Source: Sphingomonas_O antarctica (GTDB lineage: Bacteria > Pseudomonadota > Alphaproteobacteria > Sphingomonadales > Sphingomonadaceae). Taken from it: 64,000 bases of DNA. Below are positions 34,674 to 45,741 of this stretch, one piece after another. A model generated the notes under the pieces. The model did no database searches, was not told the origin of the DNA, and worked only from the letters and a program-made list of their open reading frames with translations. The stretch covers positions 248,001-312,000 of the forward strand of contig NZ_CBCRXM010000001.1 in NCBI RefSeq assembly GCF_965137005.1, written 5' to 3'. The position numbers and the translations under genes were made by a program. Position 1 is the stretch's first letter, and each line of letters opens with the position of its first letter.

Positions 34674-35852
34674 ATGACCATGACAGACGGTCGGCAGCCG
34701 CGCAAAGCCGCGCGTGCGCTCGGTTTGCTCGCGCTGGCTTTTCTCGCGGGGTGCCAGGTGGTGCCCAAGCGCCGGGTTGCGCCCCCGCCGCCCGCGGTCG
34801 TGTCGGAAGCACCCCCACCGCCCGTCACGCAAGGACTGCCGACAGACCAGCAACGCCACCGTGTCGCCTTGCTCGCCCCCTTGACCGGTCCGAACGCCGC
34901 AGTGGGCAATTCGATCGCCAATGCGGCGAACATGGCCGTGCTCGATACCGGCGGCGCACTGATCCGCGTGACCGTGTACGATACCGGCGCAGGCGCAGCG
35001 GCGGCGGCGCAAAAGGCGATTGCCGAGGGTAATCGCCTGATTCTCGGTCCATTGCTGGCTGAAGAAGTCCGCGCGGTGAAGCCCGTCGCCGCCGCGGCGC
35101 ATGTCCCGCTGGTCGGCTTTTCCAACGACATGAGCGTCGCGGGCGATCACGTTTACCTGATGGGCTATGCCCCCGAACAGGCGATCGCGCGCGTCGTCAA
35201 TTATGCGCACGGGCGCGGCGTGACGAGTATCGCGGGACTGGTGCCGGCGGGCGTTTATGGCCAGCGCGCGTCAGGCGCGTTGCTCAAGGCGGCGGGCGAT
35301 GCCGGGACACGCGTCGCCTCGATCCAGATATTCGACCGCAGCCCCCAATCGGCGGCGGCAGCGATCAATCGTTTGGGATCAAACCCCTATGGCGCGTTGC
35401 TGATCGCCGATACCAGCCGTGTGGCAGCTTCGGCGGCAACGCTGGCGCGCAAGTCCGGCGGCGGCACCAATGCACGCCTGCTCGGCACAGAATTGTGGAA
35501 TACCGATCCTGGTCTTGCCACCCTATCGTCGCTTCGAGGGGCGTGGTTTGCCAGCGTGTCCGACGGCTTGTATCGCCAACTGGCCAGCAAATATCGCGTT
35601 CGCTTCGGTTCCGCGCCGTCGCGGCTGGCGAGCCTTGGCTATGATTCGGTGTTGCTGGTCACCAAGATTGCCGCCGACTGGCGGATGGGCAGCGCATTCC
35701 CTGAGGAGCGCCTGAGCGACAAAGGCGGCTTTGCCGGGATCGACGGCGCGTTCCGCTTCGGCCGCGGGGCGATCGCCGAGCGGATGTTGGAAGTGCAACA
35801 GGTCGATGCCGGTGCGATCACCGTGGTCGATCCGGCCCCAACCGGCTTCTAA
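34674..35852 (+). CDS. LppC-like lipoprotein, penicillin-binding protein activator
   Basis: The 392-residue lipoprotein has signal and lipobox LAGC with the lipidated cysteine at 27, then a proline-rich linker and a periplasmic-binding-protein-like domain (VALLAPLTGPNAAVGNSIANAA). It resembles the C-terminal domain of LpoA, the activator of PBP1A, but lacks the N-terminal TPR domain. A role in peptidoglycan synthesis is inferred. Tail-to-tail with hemW, overlapping by 4 bases. Confidence 0.87.
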   Translation: MTMTDGRQPRKAARALGLLALAFLAGCQVVPKRRVAPPPPAVVSEAPPPPVTQGLPTDQQRHRVALLAPLTGPNAAVGNSIANAANMAVLDTGGALIRVTVYDTGAGAAAAAQKAIAEGNRLILGPLLAEEVRAVKPVAAAAHVPLVGFSNDMSVAGDHVYLMGYAPEQAIARVVNYAHGRGVTSIAGLVPAGVYGQRASGALLKAAGDAGTRVASIQIFDRSPQSAAAAINRLGSNPYGALLIADTSRVAASAATLARKSGGGTNARLLGTELWNTDPGLATLSSLRGAWFASVSDGLYRQLASKYRVRFGSAPSRLASLGYDSVLLVTKIAADWRMGSAFPEERLSDKGGFAGIDGAFRFGRGAIAERMLEVQQVDAGAITVVDPAPTGF

Positions 35853-36985
35853 CGCGCCACCTCGGCCAGGATCGCGTCGAGCAGCAGCATGCCGCGTTCG
35901 CTAACGCCGATGCGATCGCCGTCGCGCCACGTCAGCCCTTGTGAGACAAGTGCATCGAAGCGCGCATTGTCGAGCATCGCGTCAGGCTTTACGCCGATCC
36001 GCGATGCCGTTGCGGCCAGATCGATCCCCTCGGTCAGGCGCAGCCCCATGACCAGCGCCTCACGCGCCCGATCGCCCGTCGCCAGCACACCCTCGCTCGC
36101 TAGGCCATGCCCGTTGCGTTCGACGGCACTCAGCCAGTTTTCGGGCTTCTTGTGGCGCACCGTTGCCATGCCGCCGCGCCGCCCGTGCGCGCCCGGGCCG
36201 ACACCGGCATAGTCGCCGTAACGCCAATAGGTCAGATTGTGGCGGCTCTCCGCCCCCGGCACAGCATGGTTCGACACTTCATATGCCGGTAGACCCGCGG
36301 CCGCGGTGACCGAGCGAGTGTGTTCGAACAGCCCGGCGGCGGTTTCCGAATTGAGCGGCGTCATGCGCCCCTCGCGCACTTCGGTCGCAAACCGCGTGCC
36401 GGGCTCGATCGTCAATTCGTACATCGATAGGTGCGTGGTGCCGAAACCCAACGCGCGTTGTAGCTCGATGTCCCATGCCTCTACCGTCTGGCCGGGCAGC
36501 GCATAGATCAGGTCGAAACTCACCCGGTCGAACTGCTGCTGCGCGATCGCCAGCGCGGCCAGCCCTTCATCGACCGAATGGGCGCGGCCCAACATCCGCA
36601 ACGCCGCATCGTCGAGCGATTGCAACCCGAGCGACGCGCGGTTGACACCCGCCGCCGCCAGATCGGCGAAACGCGACGCCTCGACCGAAGACGGATTGGC
36701 CTCCAGCGTGATCTCTACATCGTCGGCGAACGTCCACGACTTCGCGGCGGTATCGATGATTGCCGCGACGGTCGCAGGCGGCATCAGCGAGGGCGTGCCC
36801 CCGCCAAAGAAAATCGACCCGATCGTTCGATCCGCCAAAAGGTCGTTTTCATACAATACATCGGCGGCGAGTGCGCGCATCCACGCCGCCTGATCGATCT
36901 TATCTCGGACGTGGCTGTTAAAGTCGCAATAGGGGCACTTCGACACACAGAATGGCCAATGGACGTAAAGAGCGATCGGTTGCAT
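35849..36985 (-). CDS. hemW: Radical SAM haem chaperone HemW
   Basis: The 378-residue protein has C13, C17 and C20 (HWPFCVSKCPYC) for the 4Fe-4S cluster. GGGTPSL and the C-terminal HemN-like domain follow. The N-terminal extra cysteine that marks true HemN oxygen-independent coproporphyrinogen oxidase is absent, which favours HemW. ATG at 36985. Proteins of this family deliver haem to client enzymes. Confidence 0.92.
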   Translation of the reverse strand: MQPIALYVHWPFCVSKCPYCDFNSHVRDKIDQAAWMRALAADVLYENDLLADRTIGSIFFGGGTPSLMPPATVAAIIDTAAKSWTFADDVEITLEANPSSVEASRFADLAAAGVNRASLGLQSLDDAALRMLGRAHSVDEGLAALAIAQQQFDRVSFDLIYALPGQTVEAWDIELQRALGFGTTHLSMYELTIEPGTRFATEVREGRMTPLNSETAAGLFEHTRSVTAAAGLPAYEVSNHAVPGAESRHNLTYWRYGDYAGVGPGAHGRRGGMATVRHKKPENWLSAVERNGHGLASEGVLATGDRAREALVMGLRLTEGIDLAATASRIGVKPDAMLDNARFDALVSQGLTWRDGDRIGVSERGMLLLDAILAEVAR

Positions 36986-37017
36986 AGACGGTTTGTTCAC
37001 AACCGGGGGGTACGAAC

Positions 37018-37668
37018 GTGAGGATGTCAGCGCTAGCATTGTTCGGCGCCTCCCTCGTGGCGGCCATCAATCCCTCGACACCCGTGCGCGCCCAGGGCGC
37101 AGTCCAGACCGTTGCTCTTCTCGGAGAAGGCGCGATCGAGACGACGTCCGAATGGAAAGATGCCAAGCCGGCGGATCGCGGCGGGCGCCAGTTCGTCGAA
37201 TCGATGCTCGCCGCACATAATGGGTTGCGGCAGTCGCTTGGCCTCGGCGATCTGACTTGGGATCCCGGCTTGGCGGCAGACGCCGGTGTGTACGCCGCCC
37301 AGCTCGCGCAGACCCGCCGGTTCGATCATAGTGTCGAACTGCAGAAAGTTTCGCAGGGTGAGAACCTTTGGATGGGGACACGCTCGGCGTACAGCTATAC
37401 CGAAATGCTTGCCAGCTGGTCCGACGAAGGCGCCGACTTCATGCCGGGCGCCTTCCCCAAGGTCAGCAAGACCGGATCGTGGCACGATGTCGGCCACTAT
37501 ACGCAGATGATCTGGGGCGGCACGCGCCAGGTCGGCTGCGCTGTGGCCAGCAATGCCGACGACGATTTCCTGGTCTGCCGCTATTTCCCCGCCGGCAACG
37601 TCTATGGCGGGGACGTTTTCGCTCAGAAGACCAAACCGACCAATTTGGCGAACGCATCCGCCCGGTGA
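37018..37668 (+). CDS. Secreted CAP/SCP-domain protein
   Basis: The 216-residue exported protein has a signal peptide ending near VRAQ and a CAP domain: the HNGLRQSLGLGDLTWD helix, SQGENLW, GHYTQMIW, and the GCAVASN and CRYFPAGN strands. Function of bacterial CAP proteins is mostly unknown. GTG at 37018 is preferred because a GGGGGG ribosome site lies about 8 bases before it. Divergent from hemW. Confidence 0.9.
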   Translation: MRMSALALFGASLVAAINPSTPVRAQGAVQTVALLGEGAIETTSEWKDAKPADRGGRQFVESMLAAHNGLRQSLGLGDLTWDPGLAADAGVYAAQLAQTRRFDHSVELQKVSQGENLWMGTRSAYSYTEMLASWSDEGADFMPGAFPKVSKTGSWHDVGHYTQMIWGGTRQVGCAVASNADDDFLVCRYFPAGNVYGGDVFAQKTKPTNLANASAR

Positions 37669-38222
37669 GAAATACGGTGCTTGAGGTCGGGATCGATCTC
37701 GCCAAACGTCTGGTCGTCGCCTGACCGCACAAACATCGGATCATAGCCGAAGCCCCGGTCGCCGCGCGGCGGATTGACCAACGCGCCATCGACGCGACCT
37801 TCGACTTCGACTTCGCCACCATCGGGCCAGCACAAAGCCAGCGCGCACACGAAATGCGCGTCGCGTGGCGCATCCTTGATGTCGCCGAGTTTGGCTTCGA
37901 TGCGGCGCATCGCCTCACCGAAATCCTTGCTCTCGCCCGCCCAACGCGCCGAGAAAATTCCGGGATCGCCGTTGAGCGCATCGACGCAAAGCCCCGAATC
38001 GTCGGCTAGGGCAGGGAGCCCGGACAGATCCGCTGCCTGTCGCGCCTTGAGCAGCGCGTTCGCCGCGAACGTCGTCCCGGTTTCCTCGGGTTCGGGCAAG
38101 TCCATTTCCGCCGCCGATACCGGCTCGGCGCCATAAGCGCCGAGCAAAGCCGTAATCTCACGCACCTTCCCCGGATTGTGGCTGGCCACGACAAGACGGC
38201 CGGGGAGGAGCTTTCGACTCAC
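37623..38222 (-). CDS. rdgB: XTP/dITP pyrophosphatase
   Basis: The 199-residue enzyme removes non-canonical purine nucleotides. Diagnostic segments: VVASHNPGKVREI, ALADDSGLCVDAL, FVCALAL and GFGYDPMF. Start GTG overlaps the rph stop (GTGA, 38219-38222), so the two are coupled. Its end overlaps the convergent CAP gene by 46 bases. Confidence 0.96.
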   Translation of the reverse strand: MSRKLLPGRLVVASHNPGKVREITALLGAYGAEPVSAAEMDLPEPEETGTTFAANALLKARQAADLSGLPALADDSGLCVDALNGDPGIFSARWAGESKDFGEAMRRIEAKLGDIKDAPRDAHFVCALALCWPDGGEVEVEGRVDGALVNPPRGDRGFGYDPMFVRSGDDQTFGEIDPDLKHRISHRADAFAKLVGLVF

Positions 38223-38935
38223 CGGTCCACGGCTTTCAATTGGGCAGCGAAAATATCGTTACACCCGATCCGAGCGAGACGAAGGAGGCGGAGCAGGGCT
38301 TCCTCATCATACGTCGCGCCCTCGGCGGTGGCCTGTGCTTCGGCGATGTTGCCGTCCGACAGCAACACGAAGTTCGCATCGGCATGGGCGTTCGAATCCT
38401 CGATGTAATCGAGGTCGAGCACCGGCATTCCCTCGTAAATGCCGCAGCTGACCGCTGCGACCTGCGCGGTCAGCGGATCGGCGGTCAGTTTGCCTTCTTT
38501 CATCAGCCCGTCGATCGCCAGCCGCAGCGCCACCCAGGCGCCCGAAATCGACGCCGTACGCGTGCCACCGTCGGCCTGAATAACGTCGCAATCGAGCACG
38601 ATCTGGCGCTCGCCGAGCAGCTTCATGTCACATACCGCACGCAATGAACGTCCGATAAGCCTCTGAATCTCCTGAGTGCGACCCGATTGCTTTCCCTTGG
38701 CCGCCTCACGATTGCCGCGCGTATGCGTTGCGCGGGGCAGCATGCCATATTCGGCGGTGACCCAGCCTTCGCCCTTGCCGCGCAGGAACGGCGGAACGCG
38801 CTCCTCGATCGATGCGGTGACCAGCACGCGCGTGTCGCCGAAACTGATCAGCACCGATCCCTCGGCATGTTTGGTGAAACCGGGTTCGATGGTAATTGCG
38901 CGCATCTGGTCTGCGGCGCGGCCGGAGGGTCGCAT
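38219..38935 (-). CDS. rph: Ribonuclease PH
   Basis: The 238-residue phosphorolytic exoribonuclease trims tRNA 3' ends. MRPSGR starts the protein, with LVTASIEERVPPF, GMLPRATHTR, QADGGTRTASI and the LDYIEDSNAHADAN segment. ATG at 38935 is the family start. It heads an operon with rdgB and is divergent from the small membrane gene and hrcA. Confidence 0.96.
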   Translation of the reverse strand: MRPSGRAADQMRAITIEPGFTKHAEGSVLISFGDTRVLVTASIEERVPPFLRGKGEGWVTAEYGMLPRATHTRGNREAAKGKQSGRTQEIQRLIGRSLRAVCDMKLLGERQIVLDCDVIQADGGTRTASISGAWVALRLAIDGLMKEGKLTADPLTAQVAAVSCGIYEGMPVLDLDYIEDSNAHADANFVLLSDGNIAEAQATAEGATYDEEALLRLLRLARIGCNDIFAAQLKAVDR

Positions 38936-38993
38936 TCGGCTCAGTCCTCGTTCATGGGAAACCGCGCCCTTAGACGTGCGTTGGAGGCCTGTC

Positions 38994-39182
38994 ATGAAGA
39001 TTGTCCTGATCATATTCTCGCTGCTCGTCATTGCCATGGGCGTTCTGTGGGTGGGGCAGGGCAGCGGCATGGTGATGTGGCCGGCGTCGAGCTTCATGCT
39101 CGGCGAACAGCGCTGGACCTTGTGGGGCGCGCTCCTTGCCCTCGCGGGGATCATCATCCTGTTGCGCGCCGCGCGCCGTTGA
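38994..39182 (+). CDS. Small two-helix membrane protein upstream of hrcA
   Basis: The 62-residue protein consists of two hydrophobic segments: IVLIIFSLLVIAMGVLWVG and LWGALLALAGIIILL. The ATG has GGAGG about 8 bases upstream, which supports translation. Function unknown. Confidence 0.65.
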   Translation: MKIVLIIFSLLVIAMGVLWVGQGSGMVMWPASSFMLGEQRWTLWGALLALAGIIILLRAARR

Positions 39183-39213
39183 ACGGACGTCTGTCGCCGC
39201 CTAGGTCGGGCCG

Positions 39214-40257
39214 GTGAGCGTTCCCGTCGATGAACTGACCACCCGCGCGCGGGATGTGTTTCGCACCATCGTCGAAGGTTATTTGCAGACCGGCGTCCCC
39301 GTCGGCTCGAAGACGATCGCGGCGGGCGGCTTCGGCCTGTCTCCGGCGTCGATTCGCGGCGTCATGGCCGACCTCGAGGGGCTGGGCCTGTTGACCCATC
39401 CGCATACTTCCGCAGGCCGAGTTCCCACCGAAACCGGGCTGCGCCTGTTCGTCGACGCGATGATGCGCACCGCCGAGCCGACGGTCGAGGAACGGGCGAT
39501 GATCGAAGGATCCACGCGCGGCCCGGTCGAGGATGCGCTGGCGGCCGCCAGTACGACCTTGTCCGGGCTTAGCGCCTGTGCCGGCATCGTCATGGTGCCC
39601 GGCCGCGAGTTGCGGCTGCGCCAGATCGCCTTCGTGCCGCTGTCGCCGCTGCAAACCCTGGCCGTCGTCGTCGGCATGGATGGGGAGGTCGAGAACCGCG
39701 TTGTCGACCTGCCCGCACCGATTCCGTCGGCCGCGTTAAACGAGGCGGGCAATTTCATGACGGCGCGCCTGGGCGGGCTGACGCTGGGCGAGGCGGCATT
39801 GCGCTTGGCTGAGGAGGTCCGCTCGGGCCGTGCGGCGCTGGATGCGGCGGCGCAGTCGCTGATCGAGCGCGGGATGGCGGACTGGTCGCGCGACGGGGCG
39901 CAACGCCCGGTGCTGATCGTGCGCGGTGCGGCGAACCTGATCGATGACAGCGCCGCCCGTGACCTGGATCGCGTGCGCCAATTGCTCGACGAAATCGAAG
40001 GCGCGGAAGAAATCGCGCGTTTGCTCGAAGGCGCGCGCGAGGGCGCCGCGACCAAAGTGTTCATCGGCGCGGAGAATAAACTTTTCGCGCTCAGCGGCTC
40101 GTCGGTCATCGCCGCACCCTATCGTGGACGCGAGGGGCGGGTGGTCGGCGTCGTTGGCGTGATCGGGCCGACGCGGTTGAACTATGCGCGCGTCGTGCCC
40201 ATGGTTGATCTGACCGCGCAAGCGCTCTCCCAAACCTTTCAAAGACAGGCCGGATGA
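39214..40257 (+). CDS. hrcA: Heat-inducible transcription repressor HrcA
   Basis: The 347-residue repressor has an N-terminal winged helix (VGSKTIAAGGFGLSPASIRG) and the HrcA dimerisation domain. In other bacteria HrcA binds CIRCE (TTAGCACTC-N9-GAGTGCTAA) before groESL; no such site was found in this window. Start GTG at 39214. The stop overlaps the grpE ATG. Confidence 0.95.
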   Translation: MSVPVDELTTRARDVFRTIVEGYLQTGVPVGSKTIAAGGFGLSPASIRGVMADLEGLGLLTHPHTSAGRVPTETGLRLFVDAMMRTAEPTVEERAMIEGSTRGPVEDALAAASTTLSGLSACAGIVMVPGRELRLRQIAFVPLSPLQTLAVVVGMDGEVENRVVDLPAPIPSAALNEAGNFMTARLGGLTLGEAALRLAEEVRSGRAALDAAAQSLIERGMADWSRDGAQRPVLIVRGAANLIDDSAARDLDRVRQLLDEIEGAEEIARLLEGAREGAATKVFIGAENKLFALSGSSVIAAPYRGREGRVVGVVGVIGPTRLNYARVVPMVDLTAQALSQTFQRQAG

Positions 40258-40799
40258 CCGAAGAAACGAACATGAACGACATTGAGCAGGAAGACGCGAT
40301 GATCACCGAGGGCGGTCCCGCCGAACCCGATCCCGAAGCCGGACTGGCGAAGCTCGAAGCCGAACTCGCGGAGGCGAAACAGGCTGTGCTGTACGCGCAG
40401 GCTGAGACACAAAACGTCCGCCGCCGCGCGGAACAGGAAGCCAAGACCACACGCGATTACGCCGTGGTGCCTTTCGCCCGCGACATCCTGTCAGTCGCCG
40501 ACAATCTTGCCCGCGCGCTTGATGCCATACCGGTGGACTTGCGCGACGACGACAAGTTCAAGGGCTTGGTCAACGGCCTCGACGCCACTGGTCGTGAGCT
40601 GACTGCTATCTTTCAACGTCACGGCATCACGCGCATCGACGCAGTAGGCCAGCCGCTCGATCCCAACCGGCATCAAGCGATGATGGAATTGCCGAGCGAC
40701 GAAACGCCCGGCACGATCGTGCAGGAAATGCAGGCCGGCTACATGATCAAGGACCGCCTGTTGCGGCCCGCGATGGTCGGCGTAGCGAAAGCGGGTTAA
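40254..40799 (+). CDS. grpE: Nucleotide exchange factor GrpE
   Basis: The 181-residue DnaK partner has an N-terminal coiled coil (about 35-85) and the beta domain (DPNRHQAMMELPSDETPGTI, MQAGYMIKDRLLRPAMVGVAK). ATGA overlap with hrcA implies coupling. Confidence 0.95.
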   Translation: MTEETNMNDIEQEDAMITEGGPAEPDPEAGLAKLEAELAEAKQAVLYAQAETQNVRRRAEQEAKTTRDYAVVPFARDILSVADNLARALDAIPVDLRDDDKFKGLVNGLDATGRELTAIFQRHGITRIDAVGQPLDPNRHQAMMELPSDETPGTIVQEMQAGYMIKDRLLRPAMVGVAKAG

Positions 40800-40987
40800 G
40801 CCGCGCGGGGCAATTGGATCCGTTCGATTTGAGCGCGGATCTGGTCCGCCAGCAGATCGGGTGTGCGCGGCGCGGAACCCGCCGACAACGACCGCAACTC
40901 CCGCGCGATCCCGCGCAATTCCTCACGCATGGCCGCCAGATCCTGGGCTTCGGACGCCGGCGGAAAAAAGTCGTGCTTCGGGAACAT
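40796..40987 (-). CDS. Small charged helical protein of unknown function
   Basis: This 63-residue ORF, mainly helical (AQDLAAMREELRGIARELRSL), overlaps the grpE stop by 4 bases on the opposite strand. It has no recognised family. The regular charge pattern suggests a real coding sequence, but evidence is modest. Confidence 0.45.
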   Translation of the reverse strand: MFPKHDFFPPASEAQDLAAMREELRGIARELRSLSAGSAPRTPDLLADQIRAQIERIQLPRAA

Positions 40988-41010
40988 GCGGCGACGCTAG
41001 GCGCACCCGG

Positions 41011-41469
41011 TTAACGCAGCGTAAACGGCAGGATCGTCTCGTAAACCGCCAGCGGTGGCGCGCCCGGGATCATGCGGTTGTGGCGCAACAAAAACGCATG
41101 ACGGACGATCTCCGCCTGCTGCTCGATCCCGTAGCGGCGAAACACCTTGCCCGGCTTGATCGCATAACCGTATCGGCAAAACGGATGCCGCGCGAGCGGC
41201 AGGTAGATACCTTGCTGACGCTGCCAGACGTGCGTCATCTCATGGATGAACAAGCCCTGCCGGTCGATCGGTTGTTGGGAAAAATCAGCGCAATACAGTT
41301 CGCTTTTGGGATGCAGCCACAATTGTCCGTCGGGTGCCATGATCGTATCGCGCGGCTGGAAAAACGCCCATTTGCGGTTGTTGATGCGAACCTCCGTCGT
41401 GTCGATCGCGTCGCCGAACACTGACCGGGTCAGCGCGACCTCGGCATCGGTCAGCCCGCGCGATTCCAC
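41011..41469 (-). CDS. HExxH metalloprotease-like 'vgr-related' protein
   Basis: The 152-residue protein contains an HEMTHVWQ motif typical of zinc metallopeptidases, plus a conserved VRINNRKWAFFQPRDTIMAP segment. GTG at 41469 overlaps the stop of the copper chaperone gene (TAGTG). Sphingomonad relatives are usually labelled vgr-related; enzymatic activity is unproven. Confidence 0.75.
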   Translation of the reverse strand: MESRGLTDAEVALTRSVFGDAIDTTEVRINNRKWAFFQPRDTIMAPDGQLWLHPKSELYCADFSQQPIDRQGLFIHEMTHVWQRQQGIYLPLARHPFCRYGYAIKPGKVFRRYGIEQQAEIVRHAFLLRHNRMIPGAPPLAVYETILPFTLR

Positions 41470-41912
41470 TATTTCTTGATCGGTGCCGACGCGCTTTGCG
41501 TGCCTGCGTCGACCGCGATTTCCTGCCCGCTGGCAAAGGTGAAGGTCAGGGTCACCGGCGTACCCGGCTTGATCGCCGGGTTCATCCCGAACAACATCGC
41601 ATGCCGCCCGCCGGGCTTGAACTCGACCTTGCCGCCCGCGGGCACATCGACCGGGCCGGTCGGCTTCATCGACGCCATATTTCCGTCCGTCATCGATTCG
41701 TGCAGCTCGGTCTTGGTGTTGACCTCCGACGACACCTGCAACAGCCGGTCGGCCTTGGGGCCGCCATAGACATTGAAATAGGCAGCGGCGGGAGCGGTAT
41801 CGACCGCGCCGAGGCGGATCCATACGTCGGTGACCTTTTGCACCGGCTCGTGCTTCTGACAGGCAGTCAGGGCCAGCGTTGCAGTCAGCATCGCCATTGT
41901 CGTCTTGAGCAT
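41469..41912 (-). CDS. PCu(A)C-type periplasmic copper chaperone
   Basis: The 147-residue lipoprotein (lipobox LTAC, cysteine at 18) has the H-M-H-M copper motif: LHESM, then the M residues of MASM, and GGRHAMLFGM. PCu(A)C proteins deliver Cu(I) to the cytochrome oxidase CuA site. No sco or cox genes are adjacent. Confidence 0.9.
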   Translation of the reverse strand: MLKTTMAMLTATLALTACQKHEPVQKVTDVWIRLGAVDTAPAAAYFNVYGGPKADRLLQVSSEVNTKTELHESMTDGNMASMKPTGPVDVPAGGKVEFKPGGRHAMLFGMNPAIKPGTPVTLTFTFASGQEIAVDAGTQSASAPIKK

Positions 41913-41955
41913 CTCTGCCTCCGCTAATTCGCCGCCGATCTAGGCATGCCGCCCC

Positions 41956-41983
41956 GTTGCAGCAAGATTTCGGCTTCCTATAT
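41956..41983 (+). promoter_or_regulatory. Possible RpoH-type promoter of dnaK
   Basis: GTTG (41956-41959) and CCTATAT (41977-41983) resemble the alphaproteobacterial RpoH consensus CTTG / CYTATNT with near-normal spacing. The site lies about 65 bases before the dnaK start. Called by inspection. Confidence 0.4.
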
Positions 41984-42048
41984 CCCGTCCGTAACGAACG
42001 ACCGGATGCCTTTTCAGGGTCCGCAGAGAACGAGGGTATTGGAACGAC

Positions 42049-43959
<1,911 letters not shown>

Positions 43960-43971
43960 TGCGATGATTTG

Positions 43972-44010
43972 GGCCAACGACGAGCGCGGTATAGCGACGC
44001 GTCGTTGGCC
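43972..44010 (+). terminator. Stem-loop between dnaK and dnaJ
   Basis: GGCCAACGACG (43972-43982) and CGTCGTTGGCC (44000-44010) are perfect 11-base complements with a 17-base loop, followed by TAAACTTT. It may end part of the transcripts or protect dnaK mRNA, which would set DnaK above DnaJ. Confidence 0.6.
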
Positions 44011-44048
44011 TAAACTTTGACTAAACTTCCGATGGGCCGGGGGCTCGA

Positions 44049-45149
44049 TTGACCGACATCGATTATTACGAGCTGCTGGAATGCGAGCGCACCGCCGACG
44101 GTGCGACGCTGAAGTCGTCTTATCGCAAGCTCGCCATGAAATGGCACCCGGACAAGAACCCGGGCGACGCCGATGCGGAGGCGAGGTTCAAGGCGATTTC
44201 CGAAGCCTATGGCTGCCTGAGCGATCCGCAAAAACGTGCGCAATATGACCAATATGGCAAGGCCGCATTCCAGAACGGCGGCGGCGGCGGTCAGGATTTC
44301 TCCGGCTTTTCCGACATTTTCGAGAGCGTCTTCGGCGAATTCATGGGCGGAGGCCGGCGCCAGGCGGGACCGCGGCGCGGCGCCGATTTGCGCTACGATC
44401 TCGAAATCAGCCTCGACGAAGCGTACCACGGCAAGAGCGAGGAGATCGTCATCGACGTCTCCACGCAATGCGCACCCTGTGGCGGTTCGGGTGCCACCCC
44501 GGGTACGTCGGCGACGACCTGCAAGACCTGTGCCGGGCATGGCCAGGTGCGCGCGCAACAGGGTTTTTTCGTGGTCGAGCGTGCCTGTCCAACGTGCCAC
44601 GGCGCGGGCCAGGTCATCGCCGACCCGTGCAAGACTTGCCACGGCGCAGGGCGCGTCGATCAGGAACAGCGGCTTGAGGTCAACATTCCGCCGGGCGTCG
44701 ATGAAGGCACGCGCATCCGCTTGTCCGGCAAAGGCGAAGCGGGCGCGCGCGGTGCGCCGGCGGGCGATCTGTATATCTTCCTTCACGTCCGTCGCCACAC
44801 GCTGTTCGAGCGCGAAGGCGCGACCCTGTTCTGTCGCGCGCCGGTCAGCTTTACGACAGCGGCCTTGGGCGGGGAGATCGAGATTCCCGGGCTCGACGGT
44901 GAAATGCACGTGATCAAGGTGCCCGCCGGCATCCAGCCGGCCAAGCAATTGCGTCAACGCGGTGCCGGTATGCCGGTGCTCAACGGGCGCGGTCATGGCG
45001 ACATGGTCGTCCAGATCGACGTCGAGACCCCGACAAAGCTGAATGCCCGGCAGAAGGAACTGCTGCTGCAATTCCGCGAAACTGAAACCGGCGAGGAATG
45101 CCCGCAATCGCACGGGTTCTTCGACAAACTCGGCAAGATGTTCGGCTGA
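44049..45149 (+). CDS. dnaJ: Co-chaperone DnaJ
   Basis: The 366-residue type I DnaJ has HPD at 33-35 in the J domain and a G/F region (GGGGGQDFSGF). Four zinc repeats follow (CAPCGGSG, CKTCAGHG, CPTCHGAG, CKTCHGAG). The start codon is TTG at 44049, giving the family N-terminus TDIDYYELL. The rare start may lower its level relative to DnaK. Confidence 0.96.
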   Translation: MTDIDYYELLECERTADGATLKSSYRKLAMKWHPDKNPGDADAEARFKAISEAYGCLSDPQKRAQYDQYGKAAFQNGGGGGQDFSGFSDIFESVFGEFMGGGRRQAGPRRGADLRYDLEISLDEAYHGKSEEIVIDVSTQCAPCGGSGATPGTSATTCKTCAGHGQVRAQQGFFVVERACPTCHGAGQVIADPCKTCHGAGRVDQEQRLEVNIPPGVDEGTRIRLSGKGEAGARGAPAGDLYIFLHVRRHTLFEREGATLFCRAPVSFTTAALGGEIEIPGLDGEMHVIKVPAGIQPAKQLRQRGAGMPVLNGRGHGDMVVQIDVETPTKLNARQKELLLQFRETETGEECPQSHGFFDKLGKMFG

Positions 45150-45700
45150 TGGAAGTCGAGGTCAGCGCTGAGGCCAAGGACAAACGCCTTAACCGCCTCG
45201 TCGCGATCACCGTCGTCATCCTTTCGGTGGTCATGGGCCTCGGCAACATCAAGGACGGCAACATCGTCCAGAACATGGCGCTGGCGAAGGCGGATTCGGT
45301 TGATCGCTGGAGTGAGTATCAGGCAACCAAGACCAAGGCGCATATCGTCGAAATCGCGCGCACCCAAGTTGCGCTCGGTGCCGCGCCGGGATCGGAAAAG
45401 GTGCTGGCCGGCTTCGATCGCGACCTCGCCAAATATCGTGTGGAAGCCCCACGGCTCGCCGCGGAAGCAAAGGGGCTGGCTGACCGATACGACGCGCTCA
45501 ACGTGCATGACGATCAGTTCGATGCGAGCGACGCGGCGCTGTCGACCGCGATCAGCCTGGCGGCGGTCGCGGCGTTGGTCGAGAGTTTCGGCGTCCTTGC
45601 TGCGGCATGGGTGTTTGGCGGTTTCGGCCTGTTCATGGCCCTGTGCGGCTTCATGGGCTGGGGCTTTCACCCCGATATCCTGAGCACCTTGCTCGGCTAG
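45149..45700 (+). CDS. DUF4337-type membrane protein
   Basis: The 183-residue protein has an N-terminal transmembrane helix (LVAITVVILSVVMGLG), a central soluble region with conserved WSEYQATKTK, and two C-terminal helices. This is the DUF4337 layout; function unknown. ATG overlaps the dnaJ stop (TGATG), so it is probably the last gene of the dnaK-dnaJ transcript. Confidence 0.82.
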   Translation: MEVEVSAEAKDKRLNRLVAITVVILSVVMGLGNIKDGNIVQNMALAKADSVDRWSEYQATKTKAHIVEIARTQVALGAAPGSEKVLAGFDRDLAKYRVEAPRLAAEAKGLADRYDALNVHDDQFDASDAALSTAISLAAVAALVESFGVLAAAWVFGGFGLFMALCGFMGWGFHPDILSTLLG

Positions 45701-45741
45701 GCGCGCTGGTTATTCTGGCGCGCAATCAGGGGGAGCGGGAC

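Noticed and set aside
39000..42048. CIRCE operator near hrcA, grpE or dnaK
   Set aside because: No TTAGCACTC/GAGTGCTAA pair seen; HrcA targets are probably at groESL outside the window.
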